The notes under the pieces: generated by a model
The model's input: the letters and a program-made list of their open reading frames with translations, nothing else
Database searches by the model: none
Told to the model about the DNA's origin: nothing
Shown: in pieces, positions 10,882-20,870 of the stretch
Position numbering within the stretch: position 1 is the stretch's first letter
Layout: each line of letters starts with the position of its first letter
Assembly: GCA_037178675.1 (NCBI GenBank)
Contig: JAYMGJ010000305.1
Coordinates: forward strand, 1-64,000
DNA: 64,000 bases
Direction of reading: 5' to 3'
Source: Scleroderma bovista
Lineage: Eukaryota > Basidiomycota > Agaricomycetes > Boletales > Sclerodermataceae
Translations under genes and position numbers: made by a program

Positions 10882-12983
10882 TGTGAGTCAAAGTGTGGAT
10901 TTGGGTCGGAGTAATAACCCAAACACAACACCAACAAAGGACTACGAAAAAGTGTGAGTGGTGGTTTACCTCCGCAGTGTCCAGAGAGGATGTGCTGAGG
11001 AGGGGGGAAGGGGATCTACACCAACAGGGTGATGCAGACGATGATGCAGGATACTCCTGGGGTACAGGAGTAATAGAAGACGAAGGGGATAGGGGTCTGG
11101 ACTCTTCCTAAAGCCTAGGAAGTGTCAAAGCGGGGATTGGGTTGACTGAGACTGAAACAGCAATACTACACCTAGAGATTGGTGCAGCAAAGGGGCAGGG
11201 ATGCCTCTGATGTCCAGAGGCGAGGAAGATTGACTGGTATGAAGCCTAGACTCCGCTTGAGCCTAGTATAAAGAATAGATCTTGAATAACTTGGATAAAC
11301 TTGACAATATTGAGCCTTTAGACCTTCACTGAAGCCTACAAGACTCAAAGAGCTGAGGGGATACTGACTGAGAGAGTCTGAGAGAGGGATAATTTCGTGC
11401 TATTGGGTCTTCTTTCACTGGGCTGAGCCCAGGGGTTTAAATACATGGGGGGGGCACAGCATTAAAGTACAAAAAGAGAAGGGAGTAAGCAGAATTTGTC
11501 AAGGATTGGTAAGGGATTGGTAAGAGCTTTGTAAGGGGTTTGTAAGCGATCAGTAAGCAAGGGATAAGCAGGAATGAGTAAGCATAGGAAGCATGAATAA
11601 GCTGCTGAGTAAAGGAATGAGTAAGCTGCATGACAAGATTGATTGGTAAGGGAGTGAGTCATCAGCTGAGTAATATACCAAAAATGCGAAAGGGATAGAG
11701 TAATACTGATGACAAGAGAGCATCAGTAAGCAAGGGATGAGTCACTGCACAGCAGAAGGAGTCATTGATGCACAGCCTAAGAAGTTTGATGGGGGGCTGT
11801 GTACCATCAGGAATTTGATGGGACAACAATGGGGAAGATCTGGGATTAATAGGGGGATTGATCCGAGACAAAACAGCCACAAGAAGGGTACCAGGGGTCC
11901 AGAGGTCTTTTTGGGGGGTCAGCATACACTAAAGTATAGTGCATGTGTTCTAGCACCGCTGACACACAACCATGGGCTCCCTTGACGAGCTCTCTTCTGG
12001 GAAAGAATGAGAGAGGGTCCTTCTTCCTAATAGCACTATAAAGTGGGGGGAATAACTGTCATGGTGCTGGGGGACGTCGTCTGAAAGTAGGGAAGCGGAT
12101 AGAGTATTGAATTCGGCGCATCCAGGGAAGTGAGACGAACAACAGAGGAAGATGGACATGGCAAGTATCTGGGAGGAAGGGACCATAGGCTGAGGGCTCA
12201 GGGGACACAGAGACGACCAGAGAAGACTTCTCAAGCTTGACAATAGACCTAAGATGACCAAAGTACGTCCTTGACGCAGGACTGACGAGGAGAACGCGCT
12301 GACCGAGAACGAGAGGGACTGAGGGAGCAGGCTGGGAAGATATGTGCCAGGCAGTGCACGGGAACTCTGGGAGAGGCTGTCCTAAGAGCAGGACATAGTG
12401 GAGATCTGCAGCAATAGCGGAGAAATGATCCAGAGAAAATACAGACTCCATAGTGAGCGATGAAGTGAACGTCTGGATTGCGGGGGGAATATCTCCGTGG
12501 GAAATGAACGGATTTGTGTCGGAACTTGACAGGCAGATAGACCACGCTCTAGGCTTTCTGACGGTATAGTCACGTGCCTGATAGCTTCAGAAACGACGGA
12601 GCTATTCAAAATATCGGAATGCCGGCACTGGGCGCCTAAAAATGACATTTGGGCGCTAAAAATCATTTCTTCTCTTTCTCCTTCGTTTCTCCATCAATTC
12701 TTCGGCTTCTTTGATCATTCTGGTATGGGAGTTGGACTGCAGACGTGTGCATTCCTTTCTCATACCACAATTGACGTTATTCCTTCAGTTTCTTCTGCTT
12801 CTTGGCGGTTCTCGTGCGATAGATGACTGTCTGCATTGGCATTCATCTCTCGCATCAGGATAGTCGTCTTGTGCGATAGATGGCTATGATGAGGGTCCAT
12901 CGTGCTTATCCTTCGCATAAGGATCATTCAATATAGGCGTTATCTTCCATGTTCACTGTACCAAACCTGTTTGGTGCGTGACA
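10882..12983 (-). mobile_element. Solo LTR, family A copy 2 (A2, 2102 bp)
   Basis: Full-length copy, minus orientation, with ends TGTCACGC... (at 12983) and ...GACTCACA (at 10882). Left flank is GCGG, right flank CCGG, so the two sides do not match as a target duplication. The left side is gag and the right side minisatellite. It is CpG-rich compared with A1. Confidence 0.75.
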
Positions 12984-13260
12984 CCGGTGGCCTTCATACC
13001 AGTAGCATACCGACTGGTCACTGTCATACCAGTAGCATACCAACCAGTCAGTGTCATATCTGTAGCATACCGACCGGTCACTATCATACCAGTAGCATAC
13101 CGGGCAGTCAGAGTCATACCGGTATCATGACCGGTCAGTGTCTTACCGGTAGCATACTGACTGGTCACTGTCATACCGGGAGCATATCAACCGGTGTGTC
13201 ATACCAGTGCATACTGACCGGTAACAGTCATACCGGTAGCATATTGTTCTACATGGATAA
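12984..13260. repeat. Minisatellite, unit about 30 bp
   Basis: Repeats of CATACCAGTAGCATACCGAC followed by TGGTCACTGT-like sequence, with C/T and G/A variation. The ACCGGT and ACCAGT forms alternate. The same unit appears in reverse complement at 15693-15830, next to LTR A3. Confidence 0.8.
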
Positions 13261-13316
13261 AGCATATCCTGCCAGAAACATGTATTGGACTACCAGTCAT
13301 GGCCAATTAAGGTAAT

Positions 13317-14560
13317 CTACACCTCCAACTGCAACAACACATCCTGGACCTTGTGAAGCCTCATTGGATCTGGCCTGGGGACTCCGAGCCAATTATGAAT
13401 GTTATCCCACATGTAGTATGCGAGGCAACATCAGTCTCCACCCTCCTCTATCACTCCATGCCTGAGGAGCCTACTAGAAAATGCTACAACCGTGCCCGGG
13501 CTATATTCCAGCTGAACTCCAAGGGTTGGGATATTAAGGAAGCAATCTTGATATTCACCGACAGTAGCTGGTAGATCAAACCAATCAGACCGGGACTGGG
13601 GATCTCAGTGCAAAGGTGTTTTCTGATTGGAAATGAGTGAGAGATTTGTGTATACGGTCGACCAATGCCCCAGTGCTTCCTGCATCACAGGATCGTTCTC
13701 TATAGACCATGCATCCAGCCTCTGCCTTGCCTCTAGACCAGCATGATAAAGTGGAGGGTGCATTATAGATAGCGCACCAGAAAGGAGGGCAGATGGGAGG
13801 CAAATATTCTTTCCCCATTCCTTGCCTGCCGGTGTTGCAAGCCCTGCAGAAACCGATGGTGTGTGTTTCCTTGTCTGTACCCGAGGTTAATTATGTTTGT
13901 TTCTGAAGAAAGATATAACTCTACCGAGTGGCCTTGCAAATGCCTAGCTGGTGAAAACTCCAGACATCCGGATGGTGTACTTCCCAGTCAGAAGTATTGA
14001 TCAGAGTTTCTCCAACTCTGGTTTTTGATACTCTTCCGGAGGTTGTCACCAAGAGGCTGAAGGCCTGTAACAATTGTCAGACAAGGCATGCATAATATTG
14101 ACCACCATACCTGAATTGGCCTAGCTAAAGCACCTGGAAGGTACCACAAAGCGATGCTATCTCCTTCCCCAAGAATGATTGCTGGTTCTGATAAGATAGC
14201 AGGCATGTTATTGGTGCTCCTGATCGCCAGTGGGTGGTTCTCTAGGAGCTGAGCATCTTGTTTCATGTCAGCTCCAGACTCCATTGTGGACAGGCTCTCA
14301 CTAAGTTGTATGAGATCAATGCCAGATGGAACTGAGATGGAAAGTCAGATGGTATGTTAGAGCCATGCAATGAACTTACTCCGATTTTTGTATGCCTTAA
14401 CAAGAACAGAAACCAATTGGTTCATCCCGATGCAACCATGGGATGGAATATCCAATGGAAGTGCAGGCCAGGGAAAATCGGGGTCTAGTGCCAGATGGCA
14501 AAATCACCAGCACATGTAGCAAGCAATCCTTTCAGATAGGTGATAGTCAGTGACACCCGT
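13317..14560 (-). pseudogene. TET/JBP-like 2OG-Fe(II) dioxygenase pseudogene, N-terminally truncated
   Basis: Minus-strand blocks in order: LDIPSHGCIGMNQLV (about 14400-14445), AIILGEGDSIALWYLPGALA (about 14120-14180), then after a GT-AG intron SWRNSDQYF (about 14000), ALSIMHPPLYHAGLEARQRL (about 13730-13790), SLISNQKTPLH-stop-D (about 13605-13640), SDWFDLPATVGEYQDCFLNI (about 13535-13595), LEYSPGTVVAFSSRLLRHGV (about 13460-13520) and LAYYMWDNIHNWLGVPRP (about 13385-13440). The H-x-D, distal R-x-x-x-H and following YYM-DN-H block fit the double-stranded beta-helix dioxygenase of fungal TET/JBP proteins, which oxidise 5-methylcytosine. The middle residue of H-x-D is TGA where Arg (CGA) is expected, and a second TGA replaces an expected Arg after EEGGD. 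A further stop or frame break lies near 13997. LTR A3 removes the 5' end. Domain name rests on motif recall, not a search. Confidence 0.6.
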
Positions 14561-15692
14561 TGTGAATCAAAGTGAGGATTTGGGTCGGAGTAATAACCCA
14601 AACACAACACCAACAAAGGACTACGAAAAAGTGTGAGTGGTGGTTTACCTCCGCAGTGTCCAGAGAGGATGTGCTGAGGAGGGGGGAAGGGGATCTACAC
14701 CAACAGGGTGATGCAGACGATGATGCAGGATACTCCTGGGGTACAGGAGCAATAGATGATGAAGGGGATAGGGGTCTGGACTCTTGCTAAAGCCTAGGAA
14801 GTGTCAAAGCGGGGATTGGGTTGACTGAGACTGAAACAGCAATACTACACCTAGAGATTGGTGCAGCAAAGGGGCAGAGATGCCTCTGATGTCCAGAGGC
14901 GAGGAAGATTGACTGGTATGAAGCCTAGACTCTGCTTGAGCCTAGTATAAAGAATAGATCTTGAATAACTTGGATAAACTTGACAATATTGAGCCTTTAG
15001 ACCTTCACTGAAGCCTACAAGGACTCAAAGACTGAAGGGATACTGATTGAGAGAGTCTGAGAGAGGGATAATTTCGTGCAATTGGGTCTTTTTTTCACTG
15101 GGCTGAGCCCAGGGGTTTAAATACATGGGGGGGCACAGCATTAAAGTACAAAAAGAGAAGGGAGTAAGCAGAATTTGTCAAGGATTGGTAAGGGATTGGT
15201 AAGAGCTTTGTAAGGGGTTTGTAAGCGATCAGTAAGCAAGGGATAAGCAGGAATGAGTAAGCACAGGAAGCATGAATAAGCTGCTGAGTAAAGGAATGAG
15301 TAAGCTGCATGACAAGATTGATTGGTAAGGGAGTGAGTCATCATCTGAGTAATATACCAAAAATGCGAAAGGGATAGAGTAATACTGATGACAAGAGAGC
15401 ATCATTAAGCAAGGGATGAGTCACTGCACAGCAGAAGGAGTCATTGATGCACAGCCTAAGAAGTTTGATGGGGGGCTGTGTACCATCAGGAATTTGATGG
15501 GACAACAATGGGGAAGATCTGAGATAAATAGGGGGATTGATCCGAGACAAAACAGCCACAAGAAGGGTACCAGGGGTCTGTGCGATAGATGGCTATGATG
15601 AGGGTCCGTCGTGCTTATCCTTCGCATAAGGATCATTCAATATAGGCGTTATCTTCCATGTTCACTGTACCAAACCTGTTTGGTGCGTGACA
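14561..15692 (-). mobile_element. Solo LTR, family A copy 3 (A3), internally deleted
   Basis: Both ends are present (TGTCACGC at 15692, GATTCACA at 14561), but about 1 kb of the middle is missing, with the junction near 15578 (CCAGGGGTC to TGTGCGATAG). Left flank CCGT, right flank CCAG; no matching duplication. Left side abuts the dioxygenase pseudogene, right side the inverted minisatellite. Confidence 0.75.
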
Positions 15693-15830
15693 CCAGTATG
15701 CTACCAGTATGACAGTTACCAGTCGGTATGCTACTGGTATGATAGTGACCGGTCGGTATGCCGCCAATATGACACTGACCTGTTGGTATGCTACCGGTAT
15801 GACACTGACCGGTTGGTATGACCAATTAAT
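15693..15830. repeat. Minisatellite, inverted copy of the array at 12984
   Basis: GGTATGCTACTGGTATGATA-type units are the reverse complement of the units at 12984-13260. The array fades into unique sequence near 15830. Confidence 0.75.
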
Positions 15831-15989
15831 CATTACTGGCCAGTACACCACCTGAATGCTTATCATTAACTTGTACTACTTGTATAATCATTTCCATTCA
15901 GTACAGTACCAGTCTTGTCTTTGCTAATATGTACAATCCTGACATGGCTATCATCAGCCTGGACTTGTTTCAAATATTTTTTCCTCTCT

Positions 15990-16420
15990 GGCCCGACCAT
16001 ACACTTATTGTGACACCCACACCCAGGCCGGACTATCCATTATGGTAACACACCTACCCGGCCTGACCATACACTATGGTGACACCCACACCCAGGCCAG
16101 ACTGTTCAATATGCACCCATACCCTGGCCTGACCATACACTATGGTATCACCTACACCCAGGCTGGACTGTATATTATGGTTAAACTACACACTCTACAC
16201 ACTCTGGCTGGACCATACACTATGGTGATACCTACATCCTGGCCCAAACCTATATTATGGTGACAACCCACCCCCAGGCTGGACCATGTATTATGGTGAC
16301 AATTCCGCATACTGGCCAGACCATAAATCATGGCAACACCCTTTAGTCCGGCCTGACCCCAGCTGGCCCATGACATACGGCCGATTGTCAACCCCTGCTG
16401 GCCATAAAGTATGGTACAAT
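15990..16420. repeat. Minisatellite, unit about 36 bp, upstream of hAT gene
   Basis: Units containing GACCATACACTATGGTGACA followed by CCCACACCCAGGC, about ten degenerate copies. The core CATACACTATGGTG and its variants differ mainly by transitions. The unit differs from the minisatellite just upstream. Confidence 0.75.
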
Positions 16421-16444
16421 GTAGGCACATTATGTGTTTCGATT

Positions 16445-18375
16445 TGTTGAAGGTAACCATTCTGGAGTAAATCTTGGACAACATTTTGTGAAAATCATTG
16501 AGGAAAATGCCTTCCTACACAAGGTAATGTTTTTTTGGTCCCTAGTAGTAAGGCTACACTTGAGTTCCAAATGTAATTATAGATGGGTCAAATTACAATG
16601 AACAACACAAAAAACAATAATTCAATGATGGTAGAGCTCGAAGAGGAGCTTACAGGACATGGGATTCCCTTTGATAGAGATGGAAACCATTTAAGGTTTG
16701 TGAAGAGTTGTCATTTGAAACACTTGTACTGACGTGACGAAAGGTGTTTTCCTCATGCTGCCAAGCATTTCTTTCTGAGCTGAAGAACAATCCATATTGG
16801 CCCACTTTTGGGACTGATGACCTACCACCCAGTCAAAAAAAGAAGCTTGATGACTATGCTAGTGGACTTGCAAATGACATTATTGGCTCAGTACATGCTC
16901 TTGTGGCCACATGTCGATCTTCTGGACAACGACAACATGCCCTAATGAGCACAATTGAAGATGGGAATAAATCCGGAAAGTGGAAGGGAAAACTCCCTGA
17001 TAATGCTGAGACATTACCTGTTGTGCAGCTTCTGTGGGATTGTGAGACACGCAGGTCATCAACATACCTGATGATTGAGCGGTTGCTCCTACTATACCCG
17101 GTAGGTGATCACTTAGCATGCTGACATTTTATTACTAACTCATGATCAAGGCAATCCAAGTATTCATTCTTGAAAAAGATGACTCTGATCTTCAGTGAAA
17201 CCTCTTGAGCAAGGAAGAACTCGACATTCTCCGGGATGTCCACCAAGTTTTGGAAGTTGCTCACTCGGCCCAAGAGTCGCTCTCTGCAGAAATTACCCCA
17301 ACATTGTCAATGGCAATGCCTTTGTATGAAATCTTGATTGAAAACTGGACCGTGCTCAAAAGTACAATCCCTGAACTTTCTCATTACATAGACATTGCGC
17401 TCTCAAAGCTGAAAGAATATATTAAGGAAGGTCAGAAGACCAGAATCTATGCTCTGTCAATGGGTAAGTTATTTTCACAACACAACACATTTTTCACTCA
17501 AATCTCATATTTTCCATCAGTTCTGAATCCCAACATGAAATTTGACTGGATATCAAAGCACTGGGAACACAATGATGCATGTGCCACATGGGAATGGATA
17601 CTAGAAATGGTAACCACTTCTTGCCTTTGTCAAGACTCAAAATGCTAAGTGTCAAGCCCAGATGACAGCCTATCGAACAGCAAGTCGGGAAGCTGGGTGT
17701 GCTAACAAAGTGTCCATGGCGACAGACCATGATTGTACCTTCCAAGCTGCAAGAGCCCAAGCTCGGGCCGTCTCACACCTTTCTAGCATCGACGTTACCA
17801 TCCGCCGCTCATCTTCCACATCAACTCTTGAGTTGCCATCATTTGGTGTATCAGCCAATTCACCAGCCCTGAGTCGAACCCCAACACCAGTACCAACGTC
17901 AACACAACTGGACGAACAACACCAGCAGGCACGCGAGCAAGATCACATTGATGCACAACACGAACTCGAGCATTATGAGCAGGAGCCAGTTACAATTTCA
18001 CATGGTGAGCGTGTGACCGATCTCGTTCGGTATTGGAAGGTGTGCACTTTCATCACTACTAATACTAATCTCGACCCTGATTTGATGATTGTTGTCTTAC
18101 AGTGCAACAAACGAGTTTTCCCACTTCTTTTTCGTGTCGCAATGGATGTTCTTCCTGCACAGGCATCTGCAGTTCCTTGCGAACATGTTTTTTCATCAAG
18201 CAAGGAGACTTGTATGCTACGAAGGAGTTGGATTTCCCCTCAGTTGATGGAGGCTCTTCAAGTACTCAAGTTCGCACACAAACAAGACCGCCTCAACTTC
18301 ACTATAGGTCTTGTCACACACGAGGAGGATTGTCTGCTGGATTCAGTCAGCTCAGATCATCCCCCACAGCCATGA
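16445..18375 (+). pseudogene. hAT-superfamily transposase pseudogene
   Basis: Blocks in order: NLGQHFVKIIEENAFLHK (about 16460-16510), ELTGHGIPFDRDGNHLR (about 16645-16696), AFLSELKNNPYWPTFGTDDL (about 16765-16830), KLPDNAETLPVVQLLWDCET (about 16990-17050), EELDILRDVHQVLEVAHSAQ (about 17213-17275) and the C-terminal dimerisation region FPLLFRVAMDVLPAQASAVP...HVFSSSKETC (about 18117-18215). The last block is the hAT family C-terminal motif that lets the transposase dimerise. The frame shifts near 16760, and an in-frame TGA at about 17200 lies just before NLLSKEELD. A low-complexity Ser/Pro segment (about 17780-17960) separates core and tail. Introns near 16697-16743 and 18040-18102 have GT-AG ends. 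The copy is inactive. Confidence 0.8.
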
Positions 18376-18479
18376 TAGTAGTCTAACTACAATATATGAC
18401 TTCACTTTGAGACTTCGAGCACATAGTAACTACCTCAATCGGAGCCTTAAACTTATCTGAATCTTTCTGAGTTGCCATT

Positions 18480-18590
18480 GGTTGGGTTCAGCGGGCCGAA
18501 CTCATTTGACTTCAGTTCGTTTAAGTTCAAAAAACGAACTCAAATGAATTTTGGCTTCGGTTTGATTCAACCCGGTTCACGGCAACACTA
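18480..18590. other. Possible right terminal region of the hAT element
   Basis: Ends in CACGGCAACACTA, whose reverse complement TAGTGTTGCCGTG resembles fungal hAT tips; just before it GAACTCATTTGA and GTTCGTTTAAGTTC-like words alternate on both strands. I could not find a matching left tip, so no target duplication can be read. Confidence 0.35.
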
Positions 18591-19023
18591 ACTACAGCTA
18601 CTAGTAATACACGACTACTGCACAATACAACTGCTGCAGCGCCATTTTAGTCCGCCGCCCCATTGTAATATTATTGATCGGTCTCCCTGTGAGCCAGCCT
18701 CCTCCTTCCTCTATTCACAGTCATGGGTGCTCTGGTCTGTCGCCCTTTCGGTGTTCATGTATGGGTACTAGTAGGAGCTGCTATTTGTAATTGCCTCAGT
18801 GACACCCCCCCCCCTGTCCAATTGATATACGGCAGCGCCACCGTCGCGGAGCCCACGGTGACGGAAAGGCAATGGCAGTGACAGCACACCGCCACTGCAA
18901 ATTTTTCGAACTAAGTATCAATGCCATGCGCCGAAGTATTGATGTTGTGCACTGAAAAACCAAGCATATTAGTCAGTAGTAGTGTCAAGGGTCTCCTGAA
19001 GTTAGTTGCCCAAAGTGGATCGC
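18591..19023. other. Spacer left of the Harbinger element
   Basis: No coding block recognised. A C9 run lies near 18808. This may be the pre-insertion sequence of the Harbinger element together with 33494 onward. Confidence 0.4.
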
Positions 19024-19026
19024 CAA

Positions 19027-19143
19027 GAGCCAGTTCAATAGCAGAGTCACGGGAGAAATCTCGGTGAAAAACCCACCGGAAAAACCATGGGGCTTCGTGA
19101 CATAAGCCGCCACATCCAAGTGGAGCTTCAACTCTTCGTCTCT
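19027..19143 (+). repeat. Harbinger left terminal inverted repeat (117 bp)
   Basis: Matches the reverse complement of 33374-33490 over its whole length with about five differences, all transitions, at least three of them at CpG sites (for example CACATCC against CACGTCC, AAGTGG against AAGCGG). Confidence 0.85.
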
Positions 19144-19177
19144 CTGAGCCACAGCACTCCCTCTCCCTCTCATCAAT

Positions 19178-20695
19178 ATGTCTCCTGGAGCTTCATGGTC
19201 ACCCACCAAGGGCAAAGCAAAGGCTTTGTCGCCATCTCAAACAAGCAATGCACAAGTGTGGTGGTCAGAAGCCGAAACCTATACCCTTATCGACCTAATC
19301 GCTGCCAACAAGGCATCTGCTGGCGACGGATTAAACTTCAAGTCCTCGTTCTGGAGTATGGCCTCTACTGTGTTTCCCAACTCTGAGAAAGGGGCACCCA
19401 AGACTGTGAAAGCATGTAAAGAGAAATGGAAAAGGGTAAGTATCTTTTAACAATAGAATAATTGGCTAATAGTATTACATACAGCTGAGGAAGGCATATG
19501 AGGTGGTTCACCATCTCTGTTCTACATCGGGCTTCGCGTATACTCTTGAATTAGGGGCTAATATTGGTGAACACAACAAGAGTGTATGGGATGACTATGT
19601 CAAGGTACGTTGCGGTGAGAAGGAAAATGAAGTAGTCTAATGGTGATGTCAACAGAAATACAAGGATGCAAAACCCTACAAAATCAAGGGTTGGCCATAT
19701 TATGAGAAGATGAAAGTCTTCATGCCCTCCACGGGCAAGGGCTTGAACTGTTTCTCTGCACTGAGCATCAGTGCGCCACAAGCCAGCACTTCTGCGGATA
19801 CTACTAGGTCGAGTCCTTCCATCAGCAACAGCGGAAGCGGAGAAGAAGTGGGGGCACTGTTGGAATGCCATCTACCCCTTCGGAAAGTGTTCTACCACCT
19901 CTTCCTCCACAGGAGCCTTCTACTTGAGGTGGCAGCAATTTCACATTCCCAATGGATGTTGACACGTCAATCGCTCAGCTCTTAGCCCGGAATACCACTC
20001 TCCCCCCTGTGACTTCATACACTGCACCATCTTCTAATTTCAAGGTGCCATCCACCGCTTCAGGCTCTACCTATGCGACCTCCAACTGGCATTCAGATCA
20101 ATCTGTCCCCCCTCCTACTACACCAACCAGTTTCACTCCTCCAATGGCTCCATCTTCATTCAGCAGCTCGGCTATTAGCTCTGTTAAGCCGTCCTCTAGC
20201 ATCTCAGCTCGTATGGAGCTTTCCCAGAAGCGGAAGGCAGATGGAGATGATCAGTCTATGGCATCTACTTCATTGTCTGCCACCGCGCCCTCGAGCACAT
20301 CATCTGCCCGAAAGTGACACGCAGGGAACCCAGAACTTATCCATGTGGGGAATGAGTTAGGAGGTCTCCGTGATGACATCAGTTCTTGCTTCAACACCTT
20401 TGAACATGCAATGACCGACCTCTCAGCAAGAGCCACATCTCGTAACGTTCAGGCCAGGGCTGACACCCCTGCTCCTCTTGTTCATCCGTCCATCCATTTG
20501 GCACGGCAGAAGCTGCTGCAGATCGATTCAAACAATGTTTCTCAGGCCGACATTGCTAAACCTTTTGCCCACTTCCAGCAAGATGTGTCCTTCACTGATG
20601 GATACCTACAGCTAGCAGAAGATCCCGATGGATTTGCTGTCGCTCAACAGCAGTGGCTTCAGCAGGGGATTGAGACGATGGCCAGGCGGCAATAA
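19178..20695 (+). pseudogene. Harbinger Myb/SANT-like DNA-binding protein (ORF1)
   Basis: Begins near 19178 (MSPGASW). QVWWSEAETYTLIDLIAANK (about 19250-19310) and KTVKACKEKWKR (about 19402-19435) form a trihelix/Myb-like domain; after a GT-AG intron LRKAYEVVHHLC (from 19485) and after another KYKDAKPYKIKGWPYYEKM (19657-19713) complete it. A Ser/Thr/Pro-rich linker follows (about 19952-20317, in a shifted frame), then a C-terminal block ending QQQWLQQGIETMARRQ (20345-20695, shifted again). In PIF/Harbinger elements this second protein helps nuclear import of the transposase and binds the element ends. The frame changes near 19780, 19950 and 20320 may be introns I failed to place or true damage; I lean to partial decay. 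Confidence 0.65.
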
Positions 20696-20870
20696 ATAAT
20701 TTCAATACATGTCCTTATGCATTTATTCTACCTGTTTTTTTCATTGTTTGTTTTACAATCACACCCTGCTACTGTATTTCAATGATGGGTAACTTCCACA
20801 AACAATTGTATACGAAAGTACAGAAGCGGTACACACAATGATGGTAATTATATGTATGCAAAAAATGCGC

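Noticed and set aside
12984..13260. CRISPR-like array
   Set aside because: Repeats are contiguous and degenerate, with no unique spacers, in a eukaryotic genome; it is a minisatellite.
13353..13574. Plus-strand frame of 73 codons
   Set aside because: Lies antisense to the dioxygenase remnant, which has clear motif order on minus.
10882..15692. A2 and A3 as the two LTRs of one full retrotransposon with internal 12984-14560
   Set aside because: The interior has a minisatellite and dioxygenase gene pieces, no primer site next to A3, no purine tract next to A2, no gag or pol, and the outer flanks (GCGG and CCAG) do not match.
18580..18600. A complete hAT element with readable target duplication
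   Set aside because: Only one tip-like sequence was found; the left side merges into minisatellite.
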